Source: Rhizobium sp. SG_E_25_P2 (GTDB taxonomy: Bacteria; Pseudomonadota; Alphaproteobacteria; Rhizobiales; Rhizobiaceae). From it: a stretch of DNA of 64,000 nt. Positions 16,840 through 30,242 of this stretch are shown piece after piece. Made by a program: the position numbers and the translations under genes. A model generated the notes under the pieces. It saw only the letters and a program-made list of their open reading frames with translations. It was not told the DNA's origin and ran no database searches. Numbering within the stretch: position 1 is the first letter of the stretch; every line of letters starts with the position of its first letter. The stretch is taken from the NCBI RefSeq assembly GCF_029892285.1, contig NZ_JARXVM010000018.1:1-64000 (forward strand), written 5' to 3'.

Positions 16840-17403
16840 ATGACCACGATAGAATTCATCTTCGCGATCCTCGCTTTGCTGCTGACGCCCGGGCCGACCA
16901 ACACATTGCTGGCCGTGGGCGCTGCGGCAGGCGGCTTTCGCGCATCGCTGCCCTATATGGTCGCGGAAGTCCTCGCCTATCTCATCGTGGTCATTCCGCT
17001 CGCCACTGTCGCAGCACCCTTGCTCTCGGCCTATCCGATGGCGACCGCTGCGCTCAAGGCAGGGGCGGCGATGTGGATCTTCTATCTCGCCATCCGCCTG
17101 TGGTTGCCGGAAAGCGGCCAGGCGCGCGCCGTCGGCGCCCGGCATGTGTTCATCACCACGCTGCTCAATCCCAAGGCCGTGATCATCGGATTGGTGATCA
17201 TGCCGCATGGAACGCTGTTGGCCATCGGACCCCGGCTCGCTTTGTTGGCAGGGCTGATCGCGGCGGCCTCCTTGTCCTGGATCGCCTTCGGCGCCTTTGC
17301 GCTCAGCGCGGGCGGCAGGTTCAAGCGCGCCCATATGCGCCGTCTGGGCGCGGTGGTTCTGGCCGCCTTCTCGCTCTTTCTGACCTCAAGCCTGATCCGC
17401 TGA
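16840..17403 (+). CDS. LysE family amino-acid exporter
   Basis: A 187 aa integral membrane protein of the LysE/RhtB export family. The N-terminal helix carries the family hallmark TPGPTNTLLAVGAAAGGFR (17-35), and about six hydrophobic segments follow. Such proteins export amino acids or related small molecules; the substrate is not visible. Its last 18 bases overlap the 3' end of the convergent kinase gene. A FixK-like box lies upstream. Confidence 0.85.
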   Translation: MTTIEFIFAILALLLTPGPTNTLLAVGAAAGGFRASLPYMVAEVLAYLIVVIPLATVAAPLLSAYPMATAALKAGAAMWIFYLAIRLWLPESGQARAVGARHVFITTLLNPKAVIIGLVIMPHGTLLAIGPRLALLAGLIAAASLSWIAFGAFALSAGGRFKRAHMRRLGAVVLAAFSLFLTSSLIR

Positions 17404-18804
17404 GAGTTTCAGGGCGCGTTTGCGCACCACCGTCACGGTGCAAGGCGCATGCGCCGCCACTTCTCCCGAGACGCTGCCGATCAGCGAACGCATGGCGGAG
17501 GCTGCACGGGCTCCCATGACGATATGGTCGACATTGTTGGCCCGGGCGAAGTCGAGAATGGCGTCGGCGGGATTGACCGCCTCGAGAACGTGATAGGTGA
17601 TCGCGCCGTCCCGCGCCTGCAGGGGCGCCGCCCAGCCCTTGAGCTCCACCAGACGGCTGACATGCTTGTTGTTGCCCTCTTCGTCGAGCGTGGTATCGAG
17701 GCTGATGCGGTTGATGCGCAGGATGTTGAGGCAGGCTATGCGTGCGCCGGGCGATTTCTCGACGATACGGGAAACATTCAGCCGCAGCGAGTCGAGAAGA
17801 TCCTGATCGGCGCGGGCAAGGTCGATCGACACCAGCACGATCGGCGCATCGACGTTTTGGCCGGCGACGACCTGCGGTTCGAGGCGATCCCAGGGCTCGG
17901 GATTGAAGCGGCGCCGCAGCACAGCGGCGAAGCCGTCGCGCTTGAGCTTTTCCGACCGCGCCGTCAGCTTGACCTGGGTGAGATCCTTGAGATCATTGAC
18001 GAGTTGCGCCGCCGTCTGATAGCGCCAGGCGGGATTGACCTCCAGGCACCGGAGGATCACCTCCTGCAGGCCGGGCGGGATGTCCTTGTTCAGCGCCCGG
18101 GGCGGATAGGGATCGCGCCAGAGCCGTTTCTTGAGCCCTTTCAGTCGTTGTGGATCGCCGAACGGACGCCGTCCCGTTGCGAAGAAATAGAGAAGGGCGC
18201 CGAGCGCGAAGAGATCGCTGCGGAAATCGGTGCGTTTTCCGAGGATCTGTTCCGGCGCCATATAGGGCGCTGTGCCATAGGGCAGGCGGAATTCTTCCGC
18301 CATCAGATCCGGCAATTGCGTGTGGCAGGCGAGCCCGTAATCGATCAGCACCGCTTCGCCCGTGTCGCGGAACAGGATGTTGGAGGGCTTGATGTCGAGA
18401 TGCACGACGTTCTGGCGATGCAGATCGTCGAGCGCCAGCGCGATCCGGCGACCGAGATCCGCGACCTCGTGCGGCGGCAGCGGCAGCTTCTCCAGCATCG
18501 GATAGAGCGATGGGCCGGGAACCTGCTCCAGAACGATATAGGGTTGGTGGGCGAAATCACCGTTGGCCACGAATTCAGGCACATGTGGGCCGGAGATGCG
18601 CGGCAGGATCATCTGCTCCATTTCGAAGCTGACGATTGCGGCGGGATCGTCGCCTTCGCTCATCTTCGGCGTCTTCATCAGCAGGGGAAAGCGCTGGTCC
18701 GGATGAGTGACGCTCCAGAGGCGAGCCATGCCGCCATTGTGCTTGAGGTCGCCGATTATGAAGCCGTCGATGGCGTCGCCGGTGGCGAGTTTGGGTTTCG
18801 CCAT
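17386..18804 (-). CDS. Serine/threonine protein kinase fused to a universal stress protein domain
   Basis: A 472 aa cytoplasmic two-domain protein. The N-terminal Hanks-type kinase (about 12-275) has the ATP-anchoring lysine K44, the catalytic loop HLDIKPSN (135-142, HLD replacing HRD), IDYG at 154-157 (replacing DFG) and APE at 183-185, so it appears active. The C-terminal part (about 320-465) is a UspA-like domain with VLVSIDLA and MGARAASAMRSLIGS, close to the ATP-binding USP motif though the second glycine is alanine. No membrane anchor is present. It starts one base after the stop of the phosphoesterase gene upstream, indicating an operon. Confidence 0.88.
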   Translation of the reverse strand: MAKPKLATGDAIDGFIIGDLKHNGGMARLWSVTHPDQRFPLLMKTPKMSEGDDPAAIVSFEMEQMILPRISGPHVPEFVANGDFAHQPYIVLEQVPGPSLYPMLEKLPLPPHEVADLGRRIALALDDLHRQNVVHLDIKPSNILFRDTGEAVLIDYGLACHTQLPDLMAEEFRLPYGTAPYMAPEQILGKRTDFRSDLFALGALLYFFATGRRPFGDPQRLKGLKKRLWRDPYPPRALNKDIPPGLQEVILRCLEVNPAWRYQTAAQLVNDLKDLTQVKLTARSEKLKRDGFAAVLRRRFNPEPWDRLEPQVVAGQNVDAPIVLVSIDLARADQDLLDSLRLNVSRIVEKSPGARIACLNILRINRISLDTTLDEEGNNKHVSRLVELKGWAAPLQARDGAITYHVLEAVNPADAILDFARANNVDHIVMGARAASAMRSLIGSVSGEVAAHAPCTVTVVRKRALKLSADQA

Positions 18805-18805
18805 G

Positions 18806-19546
18806 TCAGCGTCCCGCCATCAATCGTCCCGCGAGGCTTTCCGGCAGGCAGGCGGCGTGGATCTTTCCCACGGTCTTGTCGATGTCGTAGCTGACGCGCA
18901 GATAGCGCAGCGTGCGGGCCTCGGTGTCATAGAGCCCAATCGCCGCCTTGGAATTGTCGTCGCGCGGCTGGCCCACCGCGCCCATCACCGCCAGCCAGCG
19001 GCGCGAGGCGGAGAGCGGAATCGCCTGATCCGAACAGGGGGTGAAATGCGTGACCTTGCCAGTAGGCGATAACGAATAGAGAGCGGGGCGATGTGTGTGG
19101 CCGCAAAAGCTGACGGTGGCGCTGCAGGCGCCGAGATGCCGCGCAGCTTCGTCGGAAGAGAGCACATAACGCCACCGCGCTGGTTCGCTGGCTTCGGCGT
19201 GAATGTAGAGCCGGTCGTCGTCAACAAGGCTCATCGGCAGCGAGCCGAGATAGCGGCGGGCGTCGTCCGAGAGTTGATTGCGCGTCCAGTCCATGGCGCG
19301 CTTGGCAGCGTCGGTCATGGACTGGGAGGCGTCCTTGCAGGCCTGGTCGTGATTGCCGCGGATCACCAATGCGCCCTCAGCCTGCAACGCGCGCGTCTTC
19401 TCCACGCACCATTCAGGGTCAGGTCCATAGCCGACGATATCGCCAAGGATGACCATACGCTGCGCGCCCAGCTTTTCGGCTGTGGCGATACAGGCTTCAT
19501 AGGCTTCGCGATTGGCATGTATGTCCGACAACAGCGCGATCAGCAC
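18806..19546 (-). CDS. Metallophosphoesterase
   Basis: A 246 aa calcineurin-like phosphoesterase. All metal-binding motifs are present: LLSDIHAN (D-x-H), LGDIVGYGPDP, RGNHDQ, and SFCGHTHRP near the middle. It probably hydrolyses a phosphoester or phosphoprotein in the cytoplasm. The GTG start at 19546 is chosen because it follows a perfect GGAGGAGG ribosome-binding site and puts LIALLSDIHA at the N-terminus. It is co-transcribed with the kinase-USP gene (1-base gap), so the pair might phosphorylate and dephosphorylate the same target, which is inference. Confidence 0.85.
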   Translation of the reverse strand: MLIALLSDIHANREAYEACIATAEKLGAQRMVILGDIVGYGPDPEWCVEKTRALQAEGALVIRGNHDQACKDASQSMTDAAKRAMDWTRNQLSDDARRYLGSLPMSLVDDDRLYIHAEASEPARWRYVLSSDEAARHLGACSATVSFCGHTHRPALYSLSPTGKVTHFTPCSDQAIPLSASRRWLAVMGAVGQPRDDNSKAAIGLYDTEARTLRYLRVSYDIDKTVGKIHAACLPESLAGRLMAGR

Positions 19547-19672
19547 GATGCGGTCCTCCTCCACGATTGAGCTTAGCAGAGGAGGGAGGCGTGTTCCATT
19601 ATACCAAAGATCATCGAGATAAGGGCGTGCGCCCAATGATGATGTCAGGCGGGTATCTAGCGCCAGGCGTCG

Positions 19673-20665
19673 TTAGGCCACATGGACGGCTGCGCTTTCA
19701 CAGCCATAAGCGAAACGCACGCAATTGCGCCCCTCTGACTTGGCTCGATAAAGCGCTTGATCGGCCCGCTCGAGGGTGGCCTCGATCGACATGTCCCGCT
19801 CCTCCAGCATTGTGACGCCGAAACTGGCGGTCACGCCATTCGGCAAGCCAATGTCGGAGAGGTCCAGCGCGCATATCGCTGCCCTCAACCGCTCGGCCAC
19901 ATTCATGGCCACGCTTTGCGTGGTGTTGGCCAACAGGATGGTGAATTCTTCCCCGCCCATACGGGCGATCATGTCGCCGTGGCGCAACTGGGTGCGGCAA
20001 CACAGCGCCACCCGGGAGAGAACCTGATCTCCCACAAGATGGCCATAGTGGTCATTGACTCTCTTGAAATGATCGATGTCGAAGGAAACGAGCGCGAGGA
20101 GGCCCTGACGCGAGCCGGGCGCCAGGATCTCGCGAGCGAAACTGTGAAATGCGCCTTTTGAGGCCGCGCCAGTCAACCAATCAAGGCTTGAGCGCAGCCG
20201 AAGCTCCATCTGGTCCATGGCGGTCTGGGCAAGGCCCCTGAGAATGTCGGCTTCACGATCGGAAAAGTCCCGTGGCGAATGATCCGAGACACAAAACGCT
20301 CCGATCGCATGGCCGTCCGGAGAGATCAGCGGCGCGCCCGCATAGAAGCGGATGTACGGCTCGCCGGTGACGATGCGCAGACCTGACGTGCGGGGATCAG
20401 CTATGGTGTCGTGCACAACCAGCACGTCGCGGCTTTGAATCGTGTGGTTGCAGATCGCTTCTTCGCGCGTGGTCTGGCAGATGAATGCGCCGCTTTCGGC
20501 TTTGTACCATTGCCTGTCACGCTCGATCAGCGAGATCTGCGCGATCGACGTTTCAAATATCATTCTGGCAAGATCCGTAAGGCGCGAAAAACGCGCCTCC
20601 GGTTCAGTATCCAAAACGACATAATTGGCGAGCGCAGCGAGTCGCTGATCCTCGGTGTCGAACAT
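19673..20665 (-). CDS. GAF-GGDEF diguanylate cyclase
   Basis: A 330 aa soluble signalling enzyme predicted to make cyclic di-GMP. An N-terminal GAF sensor domain (about 1-155, beginning with DQRLAALANYVVLDTEPEARF) is followed by a GGDEF domain with FDIDHFKRVND and the active-site GGEEF (237-241). The inhibitory RxxD site (RHGD, 228-231) lies five residues before GGEEF, so product inhibition is expected. The ATG at 20665 is preferred over an in-frame TTG at 20722. No EAL domain is present, and the downstream target is not evident. Confidence 0.9.
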   Translation of the reverse strand: MFDTEDQRLAALANYVVLDTEPEARFSRLTDLARMIFETSIAQISLIERDRQWYKAESGAFICQTTREEAICNHTIQSRDVLVVHDTIADPRTSGLRIVTGEPYIRFYAGAPLISPDGHAIGAFCVSDHSPRDFSDREADILRGLAQTAMDQMELRLRSSLDWLTGAASKGAFHSFAREILAPGSRQGLLALVSFDIDHFKRVNDHYGHLVGDQVLSRVALCCRTQLRHGDMIARMGGEEFTILLANTTQSVAMNVAERLRAAICALDLSDIGLPNGVTASFGVTMLEERDMSIEATLERADQALYRAKSEGRNCVRFAYGCESAAVHVA

Positions 20666-20784
20666 TTGATGCTTCGTGCCTTTCCGACGCGCCCTGACTG
20701 TATTGGTCAGAATAGTCGTCAAAAGTTTAGCTTACCCTAATGGAAATTGAGGCTAACCAAACATGCTCGGGGGGCCCTGGTTCT

Positions 20785-23864
<3,080 letters not shown>

Positions 23865-23871
23865 CTGCGCC

Positions 23872-25131
23872 TCAGCCAAGACGGTCGATCATCGCCTGGG
23901 TGACCAGGCAGATACCGCTTTCGGTGCGACGGAACCGACGGGCGTCGAGCTCCGGATCCTCCCCGACCACGAGGCCGTCCGGAATGATGACGCCGCGATC
24001 GACGACGCAGTTCTTCAGACGCGCATTGCGATGCACGGTGACTTCCGGCAACACGACGGCGTGGTCGAGCTGCGAATAGGAATTCACCCGGCAGCCGGTG
24101 AACAGCAGCGTGCGGTTGATCGATGCGCCCGAGACGATGCAGTTTCCGGAGATGAGTGAGGACACGGCGGCGCCGCGGCGTCCTTCTTCGTCATGGACGA
24201 ATTTCGCCGGCGGGGTGATCTCGGCATAGGTCCAGATCGGCCAGTTGCCGTCATAGAGATCGAGTTCGGGGACAATGTCGGTCAGGTCGATATTGGCCTG
24301 CCAATAGGCGTCCACCGTTCCCACGTCGCGCCAATAGGCATGCGTCTCGGTCTCGGCGCGCACGCAGGATTCTGCGAAGCGATGGGCCACGGCCTTGCCG
24401 TTCTTGACGATATAGGGGATCAGGTCCTTGCCGAAATCGCGGCTGGAATTGGGATCGGCGGCGTCGCGGCGCAGAAGGTCCATCAGGAACTTGGTGTGGA
24501 AGACATAGATACCCATCGAGGCCAGCGCAAATTCCTCATTGCCGGGAATGCCGGGCGGATCGGCGGGCTTTTCGATGAAGTCGATGATCACATCCTTGTC
24601 GTCGACATGCATGACGCCAAAGCCGGTTGCTTCCATGCGCGGCACTTCCAGGCAGCCGATGGTGACGTCGGCGCCCGAATTGACGTGCTGGCGCAACATC
24701 AGCTCATAGTCCATCTTGTAGATGTGGTCGCCGGCCAGGATGACCATATATTCCGGGTTATAGGGCTCGATGATGTCGATGTTCTGATAGACCGCGTCGG
24801 CGGTGCCTTCATACCATTGCGTTTCCGACACGCGCTGTGAGGCCGGCAGGATGTCGAAGCTCTCGTTGCGTTCGGGCCGGAAGAAGTCCCAGCCGCGCTG
24901 CAGATGGCGGATCAGCGAATGCGCCTTGTATTGGGTTGCGACGCCGATGCGGCGAATGCCGGAATTCAATGCGTTCGACAAAGCGAAATCGATGATGCGG
25001 GTCTTGCCGCCGAAATAGACGGCGGGCTTGGCGCGCCGGTCGGTCAATTCCTTGAGCCGGCTGCCGCGGCCGCCGGCGAGAACATAGGCCATGGCGTCGC
25101 GCGCCAGGGGTTGAATGCGTTTTTCCGCCAT
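23872..25131 (-). CDS. glgC: Glucose-1-phosphate adenylyltransferase
   Basis: Makes ADP-glucose from glucose 1-phosphate and ATP, the committed step of glycogen synthesis. The 419 aa protein starts [20 protein letters not shown], with the nucleotide-binding GGRGSRL and the conserved lysine in [13 protein letters not shown] left-handed beta-helix C-terminus follows with [16 protein letters not shown]. The ATG at 25131 has a GGAGG ribosome-binding site. The protein is probably allosterically regulated, as known for rhizobial GlgC. Confidence 0.96.
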   Translation of the reverse strand: MAEKRIQPLARDAMAYVLAGGRGSRLKELTDRRAKPAVYFGGKTRIIDFALSNALNSGIRRIGVATQYKAHSLIRHLQRGWDFFRPERNESFDILPASQRVSETQWYEGTADAVYQNIDIIEPYNPEYMVILAGDHIYKMDYELMLRQHVNSGADVTIGCLEVPRMEATGFGVMHVDDKDVIIDFIEKPADPPGIPGNEEFALASMGIYVFHTKFLMDLLRRDAADPNSSRDFGKDLIPYIVKNGKAVAHRFAESCVRAETETHAYWRDVGTVDAYWQANIDLTDIVPELDLYDGNWPIWTYAEITPPAKFVHDEEGRRGAAVSSLISGNCIVSGASINRTLLFTGCRVNSYSQLDHAVVLPEVTVHRNARLKNCVVDRGVIIPDGLVVGEDPELDARRFRRTESGICLVTQAMIDRLG

Positions 25132-25156
25132 TATGAAGTCCTCCCGTATTGCTTCG

Positions 25157-27466
25157 TCAGTCTGCCAATTCAAGCCACAGAGTGGCCAGCGGCGGGAGCG
25201 TGCAATGCGCCGCAGCCCGTCCGAGTTCCCCGGGCCCGGCGAGAACCGCGCCCATATTGCCGATGCCGGAGCCGCCATAGACTTCGGAATCGGTGTTCAT
25301 AATTTCCCGCCACGTGCCTGTCTCAGGCAGCGGTATCCGGTAGTTCTCCCTCACCACCGGCGTGAAATTGGTGATCACTGCGATCGGTTTTTCGCCCGGC
25401 GCCTTGCGCAGCCAGACATAGACCGAATGTTCGTGGGCGTCGGCCATCAGCCATTCGAAGCCTTCCGGCTCGCAATCGCGGGCGTGAAGCGCTGGCTTGT
25501 CCTTGTAGAGATGGTTCAGATCACGGACGAGATCGCGCATGCCGGCATGGCTGGGATAGTCGAGCAGGCCCCAGTCGAGACCGCGCGCCTCCGACCATTC
25601 GCTCCACTGGGCGAATTCCTGGCCCATGAACAACAGCTTCTTGCCGGGATAGCCCCACATGAAGGCGTAATAGGCGCGCAAGTTGGCGAATTTCTGCCAG
25701 TCGTCGCCCGCCATCTTGGCGATCAGCGAGCCCTTGCCGTGCACCACCTCGTCATGGCTGAGCGGCAGCACGAAATTTTCCGAGAAGGCGTAGAGCAGGC
25801 CAAATGTCAGTTCATTGTGGTGATGCTTGCGATGCACGGGGTCGCGCGCCAGATACTGCAGCGTGTCATGCATGAAGCCCATGTTCCACTTGAAGCCAAA
25901 GCCCAGGCCGCCGTCATGCACGGGGGCGGAGACTTTCGGCCAGGAGGTGGATTCCTCGGCAATGGTGATGATGCCGTGATGCGAGCCGTAAAGCTGCTTG
26001 TTCATCTCTTGGAGGAATTGCACTGCTTCGAGATTTTCACGCCCGCCATATTGGTTGGGCACCCATTCGCCGTCTTTCCGCGAATAATCGAGATAGAGCA
26101 TCGAAGCGACGGCGTCGACGCGGAGCCCGTCGATATGGAATTTTTCAGCCCAATAGAGCGCCGAGTTGACGAGGAAACTCGCCACTTCCGTCCGTCCGAA
26201 ATTGTAGATCGCCGTGTTCCAGTCGGGGTGGAAGCCCTGTCTGGGATCGGCATGTTCATAAAGCGCAGTGCCGTCGAAATTGCGCAGGCCGAATTCATCG
26301 GTCGGAAAATGCGCCGGCACCCAGTCGAGAATGATGCTGACGCCTGCCTTGTGCGCGCCATCGACAAAACGCGCGAAACCTTCGGGCTCGCCGAAACGGG
26401 CCGAGGGCGAAAACAGCCCGGTGGTCTGGTAGCCCCAGGACGGATCGAAGGGATGTTCGGTGACCGGCAGGAATTCGATATGGGTGAAACCCATCTCGAC
26501 GCAGTAGGGGATGAGCGTGTCGCCGAGCTCGTCCCAGCTCATCATCTCGTTGTCGGCCTTGCGACGCCAGGAGGCGGCGTGGACTTCATAGATGGAGATT
26601 GGCTGACGGCGGGCGTCGACGCTGGACCACCAGGCGCGATGGGCTGCGTCCTGCCAGTCATGCGCCATTTCAGGGGCTGTCACAGAGGCGTTTTTCGGAC
26701 GGAGTTCAGACCGCCGGGCGAAAGGATCCGCCTTGAGCGGCAGAAGCGCGCCGTCCTTGGCGAGAATCTCGAATTTGTAGGTTTCGCCCGCGCCGATGCC
26801 AGGGATGAAAATTTCCCAGACGCCGGTGTCGGCCCGGTGACGCATGACATGGCGGCGACCGTCCCAGCTGTTGAAATTGCCGACCACGGAGACGCGGGCG
26901 GCGTTCGGCGCCCAAACGGCGAAATGGAAACCGTCGGCTCCTTCATGGCGAAGCGGATGCGCGCCGAGGCGATCGAACAAGCGTTGATGCGAGCCCTCGC
27001 TCAGATAGAAATCGTCGAGCGGGCCAAGCACCGGGCCGAAACCATAGGGATCGACGACATCCCAGGAACCGAGCGCATTCTGGGCGTGATAGCGCAGCGG
27101 CTGCCGACTCTTGATCGAGACCGGTCCTTCGAAGAAGCCAGCCGGGTCACGACGCGGGATTTCTCCCGCGACGTCGCCGCCGAGCGTGTAGGCAATTACG
27201 CTTTCCGCGCCGGGAATGAAGGTGCGGGCGATGCATTGCTTGCCGAATTCGTGCACGCCGAGCACCGCGAACGGGTTGGCGTGCACGCCATTGACGATGG
27301 CTGCGACTTCCTCATTGAAGATGCGGAAGTCCCTGGTGTCCTTCGGGCGCTCAGCGGCAGGCGCGCCGGGGGCCGCCTCCGCTGAAGCTTCGGGCATGGC
27401 CCGGTCGTTCGCAACTCCTCCCCCAGAACCTGTCTTGCGTCCGGCCGTTCCCGCCTTTTGGCTCAT
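25157..27466 (-). CDS. glgB: 1,4-alpha-glucan branching enzyme
   Basis: Introduces alpha-1,6 branches into glycogen (GH13). The 769 aa protein has a short low-complexity N-terminus rich in alanine and proline (about 1-45), CBM48-like N-terminal modules and the catalytic barrel with [13 protein letters not shown] (nucleophile aspartate), [10 protein letters not shown] (acid/base glutamate) and [12 protein letters not shown]. The ATG at 27466 overlaps the glgP stop by 4 bases, supporting this start over longer options upstream. It is the second gene of the operon. Confidence 0.96.
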   Translation of the reverse strand: MSQKAGTAGRKTGSGGGVANDRAMPEASAEAAPGAPAAERPKDTRDFRIFNEEVAAIVNGVHANPFAVLGVHEFGKQCIARTFIPGAESVIAYTLGGDVAGEIPRRDPAGFFEGPVSIKSRQPLRYHAQNALGSWDVVDPYGFGPVLGPLDDFYLSEGSHQRLFDRLGAHPLRHEGADGFHFAVWAPNAARVSVVGNFNSWDGRRHVMRHRADTGVWEIFIPGIGAGETYKFEILAKDGALLPLKADPFARRSELRPKNASVTAPEMAHDWQDAAHRAWWSSVDARRQPISIYEVHAASWRRKADNEMMSWDELGDTLIPYCVEMGFTHIEFLPVTEHPFDPSWGYQTTGLFSPSARFGEPEGFARFVDGAHKAGVSIILDWVPAHFPTDEFGLRNFDGTALYEHADPRQGFHPDWNTAIYNFGRTEVASFLVNSALYWAEKFHIDGLRVDAVASMLYLDYSRKDGEWVPNQYGGRENLEAVQFLQEMNKQLYGSHHGIITIAEESTSWPKVSAPVHDGGLGFGFKWNMGFMHDTLQYLARDPVHRKHHHNELTFGLLYAFSENFVLPLSHDEVVHGKGSLIAKMAGDDWQKFANLRAYYAFMWGYPGKKLLFMGQEFAQWSEWSEARGLDWGLLDYPSHAGMRDLVRDLNHLYKDKPALHARDCEPEGFEWLMADAHEHSVYVWLRKAPGEKPIAVITNFTPVVRENYRIPLPETGTWREIMNTDSEVYGGSGIGNMGAVLAGPGELGRAAAHCTLPPLATLWLELAD

Positions 27467-29928
27467 CCCGCTCTCCAGATTTCCTTTGCATATTGCCGGA
27501 TCGTGCGATCCGACGAGAACCAACCCATGCGGGCGGTGTTCCTGATCGCCGTGGAGAACCAGGCGGCTTCGTCCGTCCATAGCTGGTCCATGTCGCGCTG
27601 GGCGGCGGCATAGGCGTCGAAATCGCCGGCGACCATAAACCAGTCATGCTGATACAGACCATCCACGAGACTTGCGAAGCGGCCGGGATCATCCGGAGAG
27701 AAAACGCCGGATGAGATGGCGTGCAACGCCTGGGACAATTCGCGGGAGCTTTCGATGATGGCGCGTGGATTGTGGCCTTCCGACCGCGCCACGCCGACCT
27801 CTTCAGCGGTCATGCCGAAGATCTTGATGTTTTCAGGCCCGACGCAATCGCGCATTTCGACATTGGCGCCGTCCAGCGTGCCGATGGTCAGCGCGCCGTT
27901 CAGCGCGAACTTCATGTTGCCGGTGCCCGAGGCTTCCATGCCTGCCGTCGAGATCTGTTCGGACAGATCGGCGGCCGGAACCAGCATCTCGGCGAGCGAG
28001 ACATTGTAGTTCGGCACGAAAACGACCTTGAGCAGGCCGCGCACGGCCGGGTCGGAATTGACCACGCGGGCGACATCGTTGATCAACTTGATGATCAGCT
28101 TGGCGTTGTGGTAGCTCGGCGCCGCCTTGCCGGCGAAGATTTTCACGCGCGGCACCCAGTCAAGCTCGGGACGCGAACGCATCTGGTCGTATAGCGCCAC
28201 CGCCTCGATGATGTTGAGAAGCTGGCGCTTGTATTCGTGAATGCGCTTGGCCTGGATGTCGAACATCGCCGAGGGATCGATCTTGAGGCCCATGCGGCTC
28301 TGGATCAACTGGGCGAGGCGAGCCTTGTTGTCACGCTTGACGGCGGCGAACTTCTTCAGGAATTCGGCGTCCTCGGCGAATTTGTTGAGGTCCTGCAAAG
28401 CCTCGGTCTCGTCGAGGAACTTGTCGCCGATCGTCTCGCGCAACAGGGCGGTCAGGTCGGGGTTGCATTGCTGCAGCCAGCGGCGCGGCGTGATGCCGTT
28501 GGTCTTATTGTTGATCCGCTCGGGATAAAGCTTGTGCAAATCGGAAAACACCGTGACCTTCATCAGGTCGGTGTGCAGCGCCGAGACGCCGTTGATCGAA
28601 TGCGAGCCCACGAAAGCGAGGTTGCCCATCCGCACCCGGCGATCGCCGCCTTCGTCGATCAGCGAGATCGAGCGGATCTGGGCGTCGGTGAAGCCCTTCT
28701 CCTTGCGCGCTTCGAGCAGGATCTTGGCGTTGATGCCGTAGATGATCTGCATATGGCGGGGAAGAAGACGTTCGAACAGCGGCACCGGCCAGGTTTCCAA
28801 GGCTTCCGGCAGCAGCGTGTGGTTGGTGTAGGAGATCGTCTTGCGCACCAGTTCCCAGGCGGCATTGAATTCATAGCCATGCACGTCGCAGAGCAGGCGC
28901 ATCAATTCGGCGACAGAGACGGAAGGATGGGTGTCGTTGAGCTGGATCGAGACCTTGTCCGGCAGATTGTCGAAGCTGTTGTATTGCTGGCGGTGGCGGC
29001 GAAGAATGTCCTGAAGCGAGGCCGAGGAAAAGAAAAATTCCTGACGCAGGCGCAGTTCCTGTCCCGCAGGCGTCGCGTCGGCCGGATAGAGAACCCGGGC
29101 GAGGCTCTCGGCCTTGTTGCTTTCGCGCAGCGCGCCGATATGGTCGCCGGCATTGAAGGCGTCGAGCAGGATCGGGTCGATCGGCTGGGCGGTCCACAGA
29201 CGCAGCGTGTTGACGCGCTTGCCGCGCCAGCCGACGATCGGCGTGTCGCAAGCCACCGCGATGACGCGCTCGGCCGGCTTCCAGACATAGCGGGCGTCGC
29301 CATCGGGGGCGAGCACGGATTCGACCTGGCCGCCGAAGCCGACTTCATAGGCGCTTTCGCGGCGCTCGAACTCCCAGGGATTGCCGTGGGCGAGCCAGGT
29401 TTCGGGCAATTCGACCTGCCAGCCCTCAGCGATCTGCTGGCGGAACAGGCCGTGCACATAGCGGATGCCGTAGCCATAGGCGGGAATGTCGGTGGTCGCC
29501 ATGGATTCCATGAAGCAGGCGGCGAGACGGCCGAGGCCGCCATTGCCGAGCGCCGCGTCGGGCTCCAGCGCCGCGACAAGGTCGATTTCGACGCCGAGGG
29601 TCTTGAGGGCGTCGCGCAGTTCTTCCATCAGGCCGAGATTGGAAACGGCGTCGCGCATCAGGCGACCGATCAGGAATTCGAGCGAAAGATAATAGACCCG
29701 CTTGCCGCCGGTATCGTAGGTCTCGCGCGTCGACGCCATCCAGCGGTCGATGATGCGATCGCGAATCACCAGGATGGCGGCCGTGAGCCAGTCATGCGGC
29801 TTGGCGACCTTCACATCCTTGCCGATCCGGTAGGTCAGCCGTTCGACGATGTCCTTGGCAAGCGCTTCCGGATCGGTCGGGCGCGGCGACGGAAAGGGGA
29901 TTTCGGACGTCTCGGTCTTTGTGGTCAT
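27463..29928 (-). CDS. glgP: Glycogen phosphorylase
   Basis: Releases glucose 1-phosphate from glycogen using pyridoxal phosphate. The 821 aa protein has the PLP-binding segment around GMEASGTGNMKFALNGALTI, the ALGNGGLGRLAACFMESM motif and the NQTNP-like C-terminal half. It is the first gene of the minus-strand glgP-glgB-glgC-glgA-pgm operon, so the operon promoter must lie in 29929-30182. Degradation and synthesis genes are thus co-transcribed. Confidence 0.96.
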   Translation of the reverse strand: MTTKTETSEIPFPSPRPTDPEALAKDIVERLTYRIGKDVKVAKPHDWLTAAILVIRDRIIDRWMASTRETYDTGGKRVYYLSLEFLIGRLMRDAVSNLGLMEELRDALKTLGVEIDLVAALEPDAALGNGGLGRLAACFMESMATTDIPAYGYGIRYVHGLFRQQIAEGWQVELPETWLAHGNPWEFERRESAYEVGFGGQVESVLAPDGDARYVWKPAERVIAVACDTPIVGWRGKRVNTLRLWTAQPIDPILLDAFNAGDHIGALRESNKAESLARVLYPADATPAGQELRLRQEFFFSSASLQDILRRHRQQYNSFDNLPDKVSIQLNDTHPSVSVAELMRLLCDVHGYEFNAAWELVRKTISYTNHTLLPEALETWPVPLFERLLPRHMQIIYGINAKILLEARKEKGFTDAQIRSISLIDEGGDRRVRMGNLAFVGSHSINGVSALHTDLMKVTVFSDLHKLYPERINNKTNGITPRRWLQQCNPDLTALLRETIGDKFLDETEALQDLNKFAEDAEFLKKFAAVKRDNKARLAQLIQSRMGLKIDPSAMFDIQAKRIHEYKRQLLNIIEAVALYDQMRSRPELDWVPRVKIFAGKAAPSYHNAKLIIKLINDVARVVNSDPAVRGLLKVVFVPNYNVSLAEMLVPAADLSEQISTAGMEASGTGNMKFALNGALTIGTLDGANVEMRDCVGPENIKIFGMTAEEVGVARSEGHNPRAIIESSRELSQALHAISSGVFSPDDPGRFASLVDGLYQHDWFMVAGDFDAYAAAQRDMDQLWTDEAAWFSTAIRNTARMGWFSSDRTIRQYAKEIWRAG

Positions 29929-30242
29929 GATCTTCTCGATGTCGCTACCGAATTGGAGATGTCGATGCAGCTTTTATGCGCATCGATGGTGACGGGACGA
30001 TGTGCTGAGCGGGATCATGCTTCGCTAAAATCCCCTTCGGCCTGGCATTTGTTGGTGACAATGCGACCCTGCCCAAAATGGCGCTCCCCCTTGCGATGTC
30101 GGTCTGTCCCCGCCGAACATCTTTGTTGTTTCGCCGATAATAGGCATTCCGCGACGACAAGATCAACTGTTGATCGATAAACAAAAAAACCGCCGGCGCG
30201 GGGCCGACGGCAAGTTTTGCGGGCAGGCAAAGGAATGAGCGG
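29929..30242. promoter_or_regulatory. Promoter region of the glg operon and 3' end of the TadG-like gene
   Basis: 314 bases with no supported gene. The part next to glgP must contain the glycogen operon promoter; no clear sigma-70 boxes stand out. A perfect palindrome GATCAA-CTG-TTGATC lies at 30161-30175, about 230 bases before glgP and just past the terminator of the upstream gene. It could be an operator, but no regulator is known for it. Confidence 0.45.
30183..30210 (-). terminator. Rho-independent terminator after the TadG-like gene
   Basis: On the minus strand CCGTCGGC (30210-30203), a 5-base loop and GCCGGCGG (30197-30190) form an 8-bp stem with one G-U pair, followed by seven Ts (30189-30183). 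It lies 32 bases after the TadG-like stop. Confidence 0.85.
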
